64,000 nt of DNA from Lepidostoma basale (Eukaryota; Arthropoda; Insecta; Trichoptera; Lepidostomatidae), in contig JAHDVF020001303.1 of the NCBI GenBank assembly GCA_022606425.2, positions 372,001-436,000 on the forward strand. The letters are read 5' to 3'. The notes beneath the pieces were generated by a model. That model did not search any database, was not told the origin of the DNA, and saw only the letters and a program-made list of their open reading frames with translations. Both the position numbers and the translations under genes were made by a program. This document shows, piece after piece, positions 50,610 to 61,235 of this stretch. The first letter of the stretch is position 1; each line of letters opens with the position of its first letter.

Positions 50610-51420
50610 ATATTTTTCTCTATAATGTCTATTTTCTAGAAGTTTCATTTTATTTTAAGGGAATAACATATTTCGCCTTGCTCAGTCAGCAAAACAAAAA
50701 GTTTTACAATACGCAGACAACCTACAAGATGTAAGCTGACAATTGATGATATACCTGTGGAGCAAGTTATGAGCTTCAGATATTTGGGAGAAGAGATCTG
50801 CAGCCATAATGACCTTTATACCGAAGTACGAGAACATGTCAATAAAGCCACTGTCAATGCAGGATGTCTCTAGAATCTTGTCTGAAAGAACAAGCACATG
50901 CGTATTGATACCAGAGTTCGAATTTATAAGACATGCGTGCGACCTATCATGAGGTATGCTGTAGAGACGCGGGCCGACACTGTACGAACCAAGGGTATGC
51001 TAAGAACATCTGAGATGAAGGTCCTAAGATCTATTACGGAAAAAACTCTTCAAGCTCGTGTACGTAGCGCAAACATAAGAAAAACTTGCGAAATAGAGGA
51101 AATCGTTCGTTGGAGTAGATCCAGAAGAAGATACTGGAGGGAACATGTAGCCAGAATGGATAGTGACAGAATCTCATATAAAAGCGCTTACGAAATCCAC
51201 TCCGAACACCGTCTGGAAAACCATCTAAGAGATGTAGGGATAGCTGGTCCACATCATCCGAGGAGACATGATTTATGTGTCACAGATCGTCAGATCTATT
51301 AAAAGAAGAATAAGAAGAAGCCTTGCTAAGGCATAATCAAATTATGACCTTCAATTAAAGGCGAAATAAATCATATCCATTATATTTTTAAAAACTTCTA
51401 GATAACAGACGTTTTCATTA
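50610..51420. repeat. Family P repeat split by LINE-H
   Basis: Left half 50610-50682 (TATTTTCTAGAAGTTTCATT, AACATATTTCGCCTTGCT). Right half 51320-51420 (AAGGCATAATCAAATTATGA, AAAGGCGAAATAAATCAT, AACTTCTAGATAACAGACG). The two match the uninterrupted copy at 19090-19415. Confidence 0.6.
50683..51319 (+). mobile_element. LINE-H with 8-bp duplication
   Basis: GCCTTGCT lies at 50675-50682 and 51320-51327. Reads QPTRCKLTIDDIPVEQVMSF, RYLGEEICSHNDLYTEVREH and VNKATVNAGCL, stop, then the frame 50898-51302: MRIDTRVRIYKTCVRPIMRY, AVETRADTVRTKGMLRTSEM, KVLRSITEKTLQARVRS and EEIVRWSRSRRRYWREHVAR. It ends ATTAAAAGAAGAATAAGAAG. The longest open LINE-H frame here. Confidence 0.88.
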
Positions 51421-51587
51421 TAATTATTCTTTGAATGAAAAGGACCGAATAATACTTTTAAAAATCCATATTTTGTAGCCATACGGTTCTTTGACAAAAA
51501 TATTGATAAATATGTATATTTTTAATATTAATAATTAATGGTATCAACAATGTTGAACTACCATTATTCGTTGTTTTTCCAAATCAA

Positions 51588-51719
51588 AAACAACAACCAA
51601 CCATCACGCCATCCCTCGAAAGCCAAGTATGCAGAGAGAATGGACCACCACACTACTCTATCCTGACACACCTCTCTAGCTCACTCCGCATTCATACAAC
51701 GAGTCATACACGTACATTG
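51588..51719 (-). mobile_element. LINE-A 3' terminus, (GTT)n tail
   Basis: Minus strand: TRCMNAE.ARE-like and DRVVWWSILCILGFRG, ending GCGTGATGGTTGGTTGTTGT. Closest to the subtype with a GTT tail at 44944. Confidence 0.65.
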
Positions 51720-51807
51720 TTTTTCATAATATTCTTTTATCCGCTTTTTTGCACGAAAAAGTGTTTTTTTATACCAAAATTTTCTTAATAAAATTTTAAT
51801 AACAAAG

Positions 51808-52345
51808 AAATACGTCATCATCATCATCATTTCTCTGCGCTACATCTCGGTGTGGGACTTCGCCTCCTCTACAACGGTCCTCCACTGACTTCTGTCCCTG
51901 ACCACCTCCTCTCTCCATTCCCCAGCTCCTTCCATTTTCTCCCACGCAATCCGCCCATCTTTTCTTCGGTCTGCCTCTTGGTCTCTTTTCGCGGGGCACT
52001 CATCTGGATATAATTTGTGGTGTTCTACCCTCTGAAATTCTTTCCACATGGTCAGCCCACCGTAGACGTTGACACTTACAGAATCTCACTATTGTTTCCT
52101 GGTTAATCAGTAATTCAAGTTCAAGGATTCTTTTTATTCTGTAAGTCCCATCCTCCAGCGTGGGTCCGAAAAAAATTCTCAGTATTTTCCTTTCAAAAAC
52201 TGCCAGCCTGCCTTCCTCTTTCTGCGTTAGAGACCATGTCTCACAGCCGTAGGTCTCACAGCCGACTACCGGTCTTATAATAGTCTTATATATTAAAAGT
52301 TTGTTATTCCTGCTGGGTAACTTAGAGCCCAGATGTTTCTTACAC
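51808..52345 (-). mobile_element. LINE-I, longest copy, (ATG)n tail
   Basis: Minus strand: KKHLGSKLPSRNNKLLIYKT, IIRPVVGCETYGCETWSLTQ, KEEGRLAVFERKILRIFFGP, TLEDGTYRIKRILELELL, INQETIVRFCKCQRLRWADH, RTPQIISR, stop, VPREKRPRGRPKKRWADC. The KR...WE..E..W segment has a deletion. After the stop the tail is GATGATGATGATG, unlike the AATG tails of the other copies. Confidence 0.88.
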
Positions 52346-52618
52346 CCACAAAGAAATACGTATAAAAATATATTTTGCTTATGAATAAGTACTTTTCATT
52401 CTTTTTGATTGCACTCCACTACGAGAAATAATGAGGCCGCACTCACGTAACGAGGATCGCTTATAGAAACGAAGTGAATTAGATCAGCGTGTCAGTCGTT
52501 ATTATCCTGGTCACGTTCGTATTGTGAACATAATCTAATAATAATCAACGAACTTCGTATTTTTTATTTGATGTGCCGACTCAAGATTACAAAACGGAAA
52601 CAAATAATAAACCAAATT
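52346..52618. other. No recognisable gene
   Basis: Unmatched spacer. Confidence 0.3.
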
Positions 52619-52775
52619 AACTTACCATCACGCCGCCTCCACGAAGGGGTAGGCATAAATAATTGACCGCTTCACTATTCTTTCCTGAAATACTTATCTC
52701 GATTCCTCAACATTCATACATCGTGACATGCACGCACGTCGATTTTCCAACTTCTTGCGTAGCCGAAATTTAATA
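52619..52775 (-). mobile_element. LINE-A 3' fragment
   Basis: Minus strand: FGYARSWKI-like and RACMSRCMNVEESR, then an end with GGCGGCGTGATGGTAAG and no clear repeat tail. Confidence 0.65.
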
Positions 52776-52795
52776 TATTTATTTTATTTTTTAAA

Positions 52796-53297
52796 ACTAA
52801 CTAACTAACCATCACGCCGCCTCCCCGAAGGGGTAGACAGAAAAAATAGACTGCCACACTTTTCTTTCCCGACATATTTCTCTCGCTTTCTCAACATTCA
52901 TACATCGTGTCATGCACGCGCATTTCTCTGACTCCACACATGGCTGACATTCAATATTTAATTTATTTGATCGTGCCACGTTTTCCTCGGTCTTCCTCTA
53001 TTTCTGGTTCTAATTACATTGTTAACATAAACTTTTTTACCATTCTTTCTTCATTCATTCTTTCCATGTGTCCAAACCATCTTAATAATCCTTTCATAAT
53101 TTTGTTCATAACACCATCATTCGCACCGCATTCACTTCTTATATTTTCATTCGACACTCTATCATACACAGAATATTCACACATTCGTCTAAGAGATCTC
53201 ATTTCTACTGCATTTATTCTACTTTCATCCTTCTTTTGCCAGTTCCATGGTTCGCTTCCATACCTAAGAGTCGGTATCAGAACACCATTGTGCACTT
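52796..53297 (-). mobile_element. LINE-A copy (subtype A1)
   Basis: Minus strand frame 53304-53014: HNGVLIPTLRYGSEPWNWQK, MRSLRRMCEYSVYDRVSNEN and IMKGLLRWFGHMERMNEERM, then breaks. NRGRPRKTWHDQIKYILNVS and VWQSIFSVYPFGEAA continue to three GTTA units (52796). It follows 52619-52775 in the same orientation. Confidence 0.87.
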
Positions 53298-53334
53298 TGT
53301 GCACTTGTGCATTTTTTTATATATTTTTTTCTTG

Positions 53335-53505
53335 TATACGTCAGATCGTTTGAACCCAATTACTGTACACAATTTATTTTAGCTATTATATTGATTCTTA
53401 TGACATGTGATAGACAGCCAATCTATCACCATTTTATTGTCACGTGAATTCTACACAAGACCAAAGAGAGTGTGACAATCACACTGCCATCGCCAGGAAT
53501 CGATA
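53335..53505 (-). mobile_element. SINE-K fragment with long 3' part
   Basis: Minus strand: CGATTCCTGGCGATGGCAG, TCACACTCTCTTTGGTCTTG, AATAAAATGGTGATAG, GTGTACAGTAATTGGGTTC and AAACGATCTGACG. Lacks the tRNA-like head. Confidence 0.75.
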
Positions 53506-54089
53506 TTTTCGAAATAAAAGAACGTGTAGCTACTGTTAACAACAAAGTTCAAAAGCTGAACAAACGTGTTTAAACATTCAATCATAAAACATTTTTAAAA
53601 GACTATATTTTTACGATTTCTAGAATATTATCAAATTTTAGCAAAAAATCTAGCTATTATGTAACAGAGTCGGGAATAAGGTATCTCATTTCAAGTTTTC
53701 ACATTTTAAAAGTTGGTTTAAAAAACTTTAATTGACCCTCTAGTAAAATGAAATATTTGTAGCAGACCAGATTTTGCCCCGCGGATTCAAATTATAACTT
53801 TATCATATATAATGACAAAAATGACTAAACGAAAAATAATGTAAATTAATCTCACTGAAAAATTAATTATAGGCACATTAATATATTAAATAATAATAAA
53901 CACAAATCTTTATAGATGGCGTTAGTATGTAGATTATATAGACTTCCACGTAAAATAGTAATCTTAGAGATTAACATATCTTCATAGATGGCGCATTGAA
54001 ACTGACTGAAAATGTGAATTCTGGTGTTGGATTTTAACAAATATACAACTTCCAAAAATTATTACTAAACTATTTAATCTTTTTGTTTT
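53506..54089. other. No recognisable gene
   Basis: AT-rich. ATAGATGGCG occurs at 53913 and 53986 as a short repeated phrase. No supported frame. Confidence 0.35.
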
Positions 54090-54328
54090 TATTTTGACAG
54101 CGATTGGTTTCTCCAGGCTAGCTGGTATTGACATACTGAGGCACTAGGAAGATAAAATGTGTAACTCGCAATTAAAAAAAAACATCACTCTTTTTGCTTT
54201 TTGCACAGTGCACATATTGAATAGAATCATTTATTATTATTTTAAACTAATTTAAATAGATAGAAAAAATTCAACGATTGAATAGTTTGTTTTTAACACC
54301 ACTAAATTTTGTTTCTTAAACACCACCT

Positions 54329-54359
54329 ACTGGTTTCGCTTCAAGCAGAGCCTCATCAG
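54329..54359 (-). ncRNA. Hammerhead-ribozyme-like motif
   Basis: Minus strand: CTGATGA (54359-54353), extra G, helix II GCTCT/GAAGC (with an A-C mismatch and a wobble) and a GCTT loop, GAAACCAGTAGGTG. Core intact, helix II weakened. Confidence 0.45.
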
Positions 54360-54406
54360 TGTATCAAAATAATTTGGTTTAGTTTGTTTTGTTATACTGA
54401 AGAAGT

Positions 54407-54438
54407 GTCGCCTGATACGAAACTTGTTGTTAGTATTA
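54407..54438 (+). ncRNA. Hammerhead-ribozyme-like motif
   Basis: CTGAAGA (54407-54413), extra A, helix II GTGTC/GATAC (five pairs with one G-T) and a GCCT loop, GAAAC (54429-54433), TT, GT, T. Different helix II from all other families but the same spacing. Confidence 0.55.
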
Positions 54439-54445
54439 AAATAAA

Positions 54446-55199
54446 TTAATGGTTAAAAATTTCGTTTGTTTGTAAAAATGTACTTAATAAAATGTATGTA
54501 ATGTAAATTAAGTGCTTTATACGAAAGAATTATTTAGATTATCACCAAAAGCAATATAAGTATCCCTTAAAATTAGTAAAAACAGCCTTTATATCCACTT
54601 CACACTTTAAGTAAGCTGAAGTAAATGCTAAAACCATTTCCATAAACCGGAAACTCAGTAACATGGAGTTAATGTTCTCCGCACCCCCTACCCTACCACT
54701 AAAGACATATTTCTACTTTGCGATACTTTGCCGAGAAAATCTTATGCCAACTTCCAAGCGAGCGTAAACATTCCGTGGAAACTAAGTATTTTATCTTCAA
54801 TTAAAACGATAATTGAAATGAGAATCGGCTTACAAATTTTAACACTTCTCCAAACAATTTAATGGAAAACTTTAAAAATATTCATCTTCTATAATTAGTT
54901 TTGTATGATGAACGCTTTATTTTGTTGTGATACAGATTTTTAATAGATTAATTAGGTTTTTTGATACACCAAACTCTAGAATCTCTTATGGTCATAATAA
55001 GTGTTTAAAAACAAATCATTTTCAGTCTCAAGCGACTGACATACCATAGTTAACGTGTTAAAAAGAATTTTAATTATTAATAGTACTAATATTTTTATGA
55101 ATATAATATGAACAGTATTTGATTATGTGAAATGTAATCATTATTTAAAAAATAATAATTAAATGAAGCAATGTTTTTAACAGCTTCCACTTTTTTTCT
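54446..55199. other. No recognisable gene
   Basis: AT-rich, unmatched. Confidence 0.4.
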
Positions 55200-55395
55200 T
55201 TATTTCGACAGCGACAGGTTTTGCCAGGCTCGCTGGTATCGACAGACTGGTGACACTTTTGCAAACCGAGTTCTTTATATACATACAGACCAGGTATATA
55301 AAAGACTCGGTTTGCAATAGTGTCACCAGTCTGTCAATGCCAGGGGGCCTAGCGAAACCGGTCGCTGTTAAAATAAAGACAAAGGTGGAAGCAGT
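55200..55395. repeat. Palindromic element, divergent ribozyme-like arms
   Basis: Left arm GACAGCGACAGGTTTTGCCAG..GACAGACTGGTGACAC and right arm GTGTCACCAGTCTGTCAATGCC..GCGAAACCGGTCGCTGTT are inverted copies, with CAAACCGAGT/ACTCGGTTTG closer to the centre. The arms contain CTGTC(G/A)A, T, a CCAG-CTGG-type stem, then GAAACC. Residue A6 of the core is replaced, so it is unclear that it was ever a hammerhead. Confidence 0.5.
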
Positions 55396-55634
55396 TAAAA
55401 AAACATCGTTCTATTTAATCATTATTTAAAATTATTTAATTTTGTAAGGCGAATGTCGGAACATATTATATATAGATAGCCCATGGACCCCAGAACTTGA
55501 CTTGATACTTGCTCTGTAGGTACAGTTGAAATTAAATACAAAATGTAGAAATACAATTTTATATTAACTAGTAATATCCTTGAGACAAACACCAACAAGG
55601 ATCATATAATTGAAACTATTAAGAAAGAAAAAAA
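55396..55634. other. No recognisable gene
   Basis: AT-rich spacer. Confidence 0.3.
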
Positions 55635-55668
55635 CAGAAGATGGCAGCGAGCTGCCGAAACCCGGTCG
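55635..55668 (+). ncRNA. Hammerhead-like motif (U4 variant)
   Basis: CAGAAGA, T, helix II GGCAGC/GCTGCC with a GA loop, GAAAC (55657-55661), CCGGTC. It shares the A-for-U4 change with 2282 and 56427, so the change is ancestral to this family. Confidence 0.4.
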
Positions 55669-55739
55669 AAGCCATAAAACCAAGTGGACATTAAATACAT
55701 GTTATGAAGTTTTTTTTTCATTATTTAAGTTAACATTGT

Positions 55740-56022
55740 TCTTTTTGTGTTAAATTATTTTTATTATTATTTTTATTTTGTTATTTTATTTTATATCATT
55801 GTATTTTATATTATTTGTTTTAGATTTATTTTGTGGGTGTCGGACGATCAAAGTGTGCGCGGGAGATGACTATTGGTGGCGATGAGGTTCGCAACCCATC
55901 ACACCGCGTCTCCCGCGAGCGAAAAGAGAAGGATGGAGTGCCGCATCAGTAAAAGTGTGACAGTCCATTCTTTCTGCCTACCCTTTCGGGGAGACGGCGT
56001 GATGGTTAGTTAGTTAGTTAGT
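55740..56022 (+). mobile_element. SINE-J copy
   Basis: GTGTCGGACGATCAAAGTG, GCGCGGGAGATGAC, GATGAGGTTCGCAACCCATC, CACCGCGTCTCCCGCG and GGAGTGCCGCATCAG, then GTGTGACAGTCC and GGCGTGATGGTTAGTTAG with four GTTA units. An upstream T-rich stretch replaces the longer 5' region of 37835. Confidence 0.8.
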
Positions 56023-56426
56023 TTTATTTAAAATTAACTTCCATCAAGAGATTTCAGTAAAATGATTTGATTATCATTATTTTTGTTCAAGTGTATTATT
56101 ATTGGTTAATTTCTCTTACAACCTTTAAAAAACGTAATTTCTCAAATACTCTTCCCGATAAGAAGTATTGTTTATTCAACGCACCAAAAATATAGCTTAA
56201 TTATCGCAATTACTATGAAAAAATGTCATTTTTGATTGCTACGTTCATAGTAATCGTCGTAAATCAAAGTGAATTTTTAACTTAGAACTTTTTCAGGAAT
56301 AAAATCACTTTTTATCACTTTTGAATGTTGAAAAATGCCTGTTTCTAATAAAATACATTTCAACGAACAGAAACTAAATTTGTTTTTAAGTAATATCGCA
56401 TTGTTAATGCCTCAATTCAATAAAAA
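56023..56426. other. No recognisable gene
   Basis: AT-rich. The frame beginning at 56335 runs into the ribozyme-like motif and is not supported as a gene. Confidence 0.35.
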
Positions 56427-56460
56427 CAGAATATGGCAGCGAGCTGCCGAAATCGGTCGA
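56427..56460 (+). ncRNA. Hammerhead-like motif (U4 variant, decayed)
   Basis: CAGAATA, T, GGCAGC/GCTGCC with GA, GAAAT, CGGTC. Both core halves carry changes, while the six-pair helix II is perfect. Confidence 0.35.
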
Positions 56461-57321
56461 AGTCTTTCTTTTATTTTTAATAATAATATCCGGGACAAAG
56501 CGACAATACAAAAATATATTACATAATACAATATTTAAAATTATTATTGTTGCAATCATTGCTGACATTGCCTTACATGCCAGTCTGTATACGTCAGTGA
56601 CATTGATGAATCCGGTCACAGTAATGAGATTCATACCTTTTCTCCATATTTCCATTGTGCTAAAAACAAGTAATGCCTCTTGTGAATATATAAATAAATT
56701 GTTAAATATAATAATCTTACATATCTTTTGATTGTAACATTATGTCTAAAAAGCCAAATAATATTTAAAAATAAACAGTTTTAATGAACTATTCGGCAGA
56801 TGTCATAATATTTTTTGTTAAAATTTGGAATCAATATTATTATTAAAAATTATTGTTTTTATTTAACATTTTTGTATAAAAATATATAATATATGTATCA
56901 GCTTGGAAATCCGTCACTGCATTATAAATTAAATTATATATTTATTAGATAACCGATTGTTTTGGCCGAAACACTAAGATATTCGTATTAGATATTCAAC
57001 AAAATATTTAAAACACTGTAACTGTATGTTTCACGATTTATTTTTTCTACAGTTGTTGCTGCGTTTAAAATTCAAGAGTTTTAAAAAAAATTATAATGTA
57101 TTTATGTACATGTGCATATAAAAATTGCTGTATGTTACTCTAAATAAATTGCATTAAAATACTACATTGAATTATGGATTTTTTAAATGGTATGTTTTTG
57201 AAAAATAAATGTACCATATATAATATATTTGTTAACACTTTCCAATGAAACAACATTTTCAGATATCTCGTAAGATGGTAAAATTATGTGTTATTATTAA
57301 GCAGAATTTAACTTAATATAC
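56461..57321. other. No gene; one palindromic-element border
   Basis: TTGTTTTGGCCGAAACACTAAG at 56950 is the shared border of the ribozyme palindromes, but no arm follows. Otherwise AT-rich. Confidence 0.35.
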
Positions 57322-57725
57322 GACAACAACAACAACAAACCATCACGCCGTTTCCCCGTAGGGGTAGGCAGAGAGAATGGAACGCCACACTACTCTATCC
57401 TGGCACACCTCTCTAGATTCCTCCACATTCATACAGCGAGTGATACACGCGCGTCGATTCTTCCGAATTCTAACAGGACCAACCTTTAAAATTTGATTTA
57501 TTTGGTCATGCCATGTTTTCTTCGGTATGCCTTGACTCCGCACTCCATTTACATCACTAACGTGTACTTTCATAACCATTCTTTCTCCATCCATGCGCTC
57601 CATATATCCGAACCAACGCAGCGATCCTTTCATAATTTTGTTCATAATACCTTCTTCCGCTTTATATTCCTTTCTTATATCGGCATTTGAGATTCTGTCG
57701 TATATCTTTCTACCACACATACTAA
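57322..57725 (-). mobile_element. LINE-A copy (subtype A2), (GTT)n tail
   Basis: Minus strand frame 57768-57343, fully open: SMCGRKIYDRISNADIRKEY, KAEEGIMNKIMKGSLRWFGY, MERMDGERMVMKVHVSDVNG, VRSQGIPKKTWHDQINQILK, VGPVRIRKNRRACITRCMN and VEESREVCQDRVVWRSILSA, YPYGETA and stop. The RGRP motif has become QGIP. The tail is GTTTGTTGTTGTTG. This is the best reference for subtype A2. Confidence 0.9.
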
Positions 57726-58231
57726 ATTTACGTTTTTTTTTTTTTATACAAATTATTGTTATTTTCATTATTTACAATGAAATTTCAAATAACAAAATTC
57801 TTTTGTCTCATTCAATTATAAAATATGGCGAAAAATGTCCCTATTAAAAAATTACTATTATTTTTTGTACCTATATTATGTCTCTACCACCACTCCATCC
57901 AGACACTGCTCCTCTTATCTCCATCTCGGGAAAAAACTTTTTTTATTAATACAATCCCATCCCTAACTGGTCTTCCATTCCTTGACAATAATGTAAGACT
58001 TTATCATAAACCCTAAATCACCCCTCGCCCTCTTTCGGAGGGACACTCCGGGCCATACATTTAGCCCCATCATAAAACAACTTTCAAATCACATTCCAAC
58101 AATATTTTCTACAGACGTAAGAGGAATAGCCATTCGAGCTGAACCTCTGTAAGCCAGAAGATCCAAGTTCAAGTGAGTATTCACAAAAAACGCGCTGGGA
58201 TCGTATTGAGCACTTAACGAGATTTCGGTAG
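57726..58231. other. No recognisable gene
   Basis: Includes a 63-codon frame at 57825 that I cannot match. Position 58015-58060 is slightly GC-rich (CCCTCGCCCTCTTTCGGAGG). Confidence 0.35.
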
Positions 58232-58239
58232 TACGCGAC

Positions 58240-58811
58240 CAGTGGCGGTACGTTCATACAAGCCGAGAAGCCGGGCTTGCCTTAAAAAATCTATATTAAA
58301 ACGATGTTTTTTCGCGTTTGAGCCGTCCACGAGTAAAATAATATTTTAAATTTCGGGCGAGGGTAATGATTTTATTCGTTGAAATGACCTACGTGCACGT
58401 TTTGTTTCATTTATACGCGCCGTGTTTTATTTTACTCACACGTACCGTAGTTAAGATGCCCGCGAAAGCGCCTACGTCCACATGTTTTCGATAGGCTTCA
58501 TATTGGGGTTGCAAAATGTAAAAGGGTCTTTATCGCACTTACGTATTTTTGGCTTGTAATCATATAGCTAGGTGCATATATACCAGAAGATATCTAAAAA
58601 AATTTGAATGGATTTGAAGCCGGGCTTTATCACTCTGAAGTATGTTACTATTTGATGTGTAACGAAGTTCATTTCTATTGTCAGAATGTTATCTGTCATT
58701 TACGTTATGTGCAGAAATGTTATGAAAAGAAAGATTATGAAAGATTTCTTTACGAATATTTATTTATACATCCTTGGCTTGCCTAACTGGGTGACCCTAG
58801 GCACGCCACTG
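58240..58811 (+). mobile_element. Non-autonomous hAT element, copy 2 (572 bp)
   Basis: Same ends as 17184-17765. Duplication TACGCGAC (58232-58239) and TACGCGGC (58812-58819), one mismatch. The internal frame from 58604 (NGFEAGLYHSEVCYYLMCNE, KKDYERFLYEYLFIHPWLA) stays open like copy 1. The copies differ by a small indel near 58410-58500. Confidence 0.87.
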
Positions 58812-58819
58812 TACGCGGC

Positions 58820-59559
58820 TAGCGCGTACTCACCAATCAATTTGTTGATAAATTATAAAAATTATTTCGTGAATGTCATATTTTCATAACATAACAACGT
58901 GCCCTTGTTTGATCCCCACAATTATTATATCGTTTTGTGTAATTAGGGACTATAATAATAAATATACATATTTACATGTACATACATGGTTCGTTATTGT
59001 ATCTAACATGCGATACTGTGTTTACCAGCTTGTTGAATTCTCTTATCATATAGGATTTATTTTGTATAAATACTCAAAACTGACAACAGTCGATCGTTCT
59101 ATTATCGTGATAACGCAGGCACCACTAAAATAGTAAATATTAGAAGAGAATGTATGATTGCATATTTGCGAAATATTTAAATGAGTTTTTGATCCCAATT
59201 GGTGTCATCCACAAAGGTGCAAAGGTCCAAAGTGTTTGAATAATACAATATAGTTCAAACACCATTCAAAAGATGTCACCCCTGTTACATGACACGTGTT
59301 ACAACTAACATAATTTTCTATTTTTCTTTGTTTCATGTTTAAATTATTTAGCACATTTGTAATAACCAGCCGATTAATTCGAAATCGGATTTTTTCAAGG
59401 AATGGTTGAAACTATATATTCATTTTAGTAATAAAAAAAATCTTCGATCATTACAAGCAATTCAATACTTGTAGTTATTATAGTTTAACTAAATTAATTA
59501 ATAAGTTGTAATCATTTTTATATTTATCAATGATATCAGAATTTTGTAACACATTTTTA
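58820..59559. other. No recognisable gene
   Basis: AT-rich, unmatched. An 86-codon frame at 58873 lacks any recognisable motif. Confidence 0.35.
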
Positions 59560-59690
59560 ATATGACTAGAAAATAGCTCAAAATTATGAAAAAAGATCTG
59601 ATCGTAATCAGGATCGAATCCGAGTCCCCTGGATCAGAAGTCAAGCGTTTTGTCACCTTAGACCCCCACCCAGTGTATGTTTTTTTAAAT
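59560..59690 (-). mobile_element. SINE-L (tRNA-like)
   Basis: Minus strand: GGGGGTCTAAGGTGACAAAA, CGCTTGACTTCTGATCCAGG, GGACTCGGATTCGATCCTGA (B-box-like) and TTACGATCAGATC, then the GAGCTATTTTCTAG end. Better preserved than the copy at 27995. Confidence 0.65.
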
Positions 59691-59996
59691 ATATAATTGT
59701 CCAATATTGGAAGGGAATATCAGGTTTCAATTTTGGTTATAAATAGTTTTATTACTATTCTTAGCTTTAAATACAAAACAATTGATTTAAATAACGTTTT
59801 TTTAAGAAAATAGCATAAAGTAATAATATAATAATAATAAAAATCTCGGTGGCGGTACTCAAACCCACAAATCTAGGAAAACAAACGTTGTGTTTTTTTA
59901 TTTGCTGCGTCTAGGTTATTTAAACTTCATTGAACTATGCTTATTTTTGTTTTATCGTAAAAAAAAGGAATGTCGGAAGTACCGAAATGTATATCA
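59691..59996. other. Possible tRNA-like SINE trace
   Basis: Minus strand near 59845-59870 reads GTGGGTTTGAGTACCGCCAC, reminiscent of a T-arm/B box. No family partner is seen in the window. Confidence 0.3.
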
Positions 59997-60215
59997 AATC
60001 AAATCAAATCAATTTATTTCTCAAAGTTATTAAAAACAAATATTCAAGTTTGAGGCATCTATTGAGAACATGTACAATACGAGTACAATAAACAAAACTA
60101 AAAACGCATGAGGGTTCGACTTGAGAAATACAAGACACTCTTTAAAGTCAAAGAGTATGTCTTTTCTGAACGTACTTTCACTAATATGAATGACGTATAT
60201 TTACAGCTGCATGCA
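59997..60215 (-). mobile_element. LINE-M 3' terminus
   Basis: CAAATCAAATCAAATCAA tail, CATCTATTGAGAACATG, CGCATGAGGGTTCGACTTG and ACTCTTTAAAGTCAAAGAGT, then the last codons up to STF..KD (CTGAACGTACTTTCACTAAT). Confidence 0.8.
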
Positions 60216-61079
60216 AAATACTACCTACACAATAATTTTTAATAATACTATAAGTGTATACATGTGATTTTATATCATCTGTAATACATAAACAAAAGAA
60301 CACATCAATTTTAAGAAACGTTCTTAAGCATAAAATTGTTTACAATAATTTAAAAAACATTTCAGAAAATATACCTGTATTTTGATATTTATCGGAACCT
60401 TTTATCAACTTAACTATTAACTGTCACACAACAAAAAAACATTATCATTTTCGTATTCTTATATTCTTATACTTTATCGATTCGGCGTAATAAACACAAA
60501 TACAATCACAATCGAATTATTTAAAGTAAAACACACATGTAAAACTTAACACAAACACTATGATAGAGTTTTCAAGTATTTCAAATACAATTGTAACACA
60601 TACACAAAATTAAAACATATTTAACGTACAATTTGTATCTGTGTATAGTTTAGAATTATTTAAAAAAAAATTATACGTTTTTTTATTTATTTAACGTATT
60701 GTATGAATAACGAAGAATGCACTAGAATACTGAATGACCGTGGGGCGTCAGGCACTGTTCGCGGCAGGAATCAACAGCGTACTGCGTACAACTGCGTATG
60801 GTCACCGTGTTCTTGTTATGCCAACGAAAGGCTCAATCAAACTGAAAATTATAGAACGTTTACTACGCTGGGTAGCCCCATTACTCATTCACAATATTAC
60901 TAAAGTGAGGCGCACTAATCTATCGCTGGATGTTTGTTACTAGTTGTACATACAAGAAATAGAGGTGGAGCTAATCTGAATGTGTGTTTACTTTGAACAA
61001 ATGATCACCTTAGATAAGACATCAGCTGTAGGTATGAAATCATTTCGATAAAAATAATAAAGAACAATTATTTATATCA
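60216..61079. other. No recognisable gene
   Basis: Two overlapping frames at 60703-60943 (one reads LNDRGASGTVRGRNQQRTAY) have no recognisable domain and no second copy. The rest is AT-rich. Confidence 0.35.
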
Positions 61080-61235
61080 AGAATCAATTGTATCTCAATA
61101 GAGACGAAAACGCAAATTGGAAACAGAATATGGTTGATCGAAGTGCTTACAGGACTTATGACCTGTCATTGGTTGGGTTAAGCGCACGCTTTATGTAATA
61201 CAACATTCCCCGTTCCACCTTTTTTTATTTATCTA
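61080..61235 (+). repeat. hAT-associated repeat
   Basis: Matches 12162-12315: TATCTCAATAGAGACGAAAA, GCTTACAGGACTTATGACC, TGTCATTGGTTGGGTTAAGC and ACAACATTCCCCGTTCCACC. Probably an internal part of another member of the 12011 hAT family. Confidence 0.6.

Larger units (their letters stand above)
54090..54445. repeat. Ribozyme-like inverted elements
   Basis: 54100-54145 is a single left arm of the family at 55200-55395. 54318-54445 holds an inverted pair of hammerhead-like motifs (54329-54359 minus, 54407-54438 plus) around AATTTGGTTTAGTTTG. Unlike the other pairs, the two arms have different helix II sequences. Confidence 0.5.

Noticed and set aside
57825..58016. Possible secreted small protein
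   Set aside because: The hydrophobic start is due to AT-rich codons; no homologue or second copy, and it overlaps spacer DNA.
60703..60943. Two overlapping frames of 66-69 codons as a gene
   Set aside because: No recognisable motif, no conservation visible in the window, and neither frame has supporting context.
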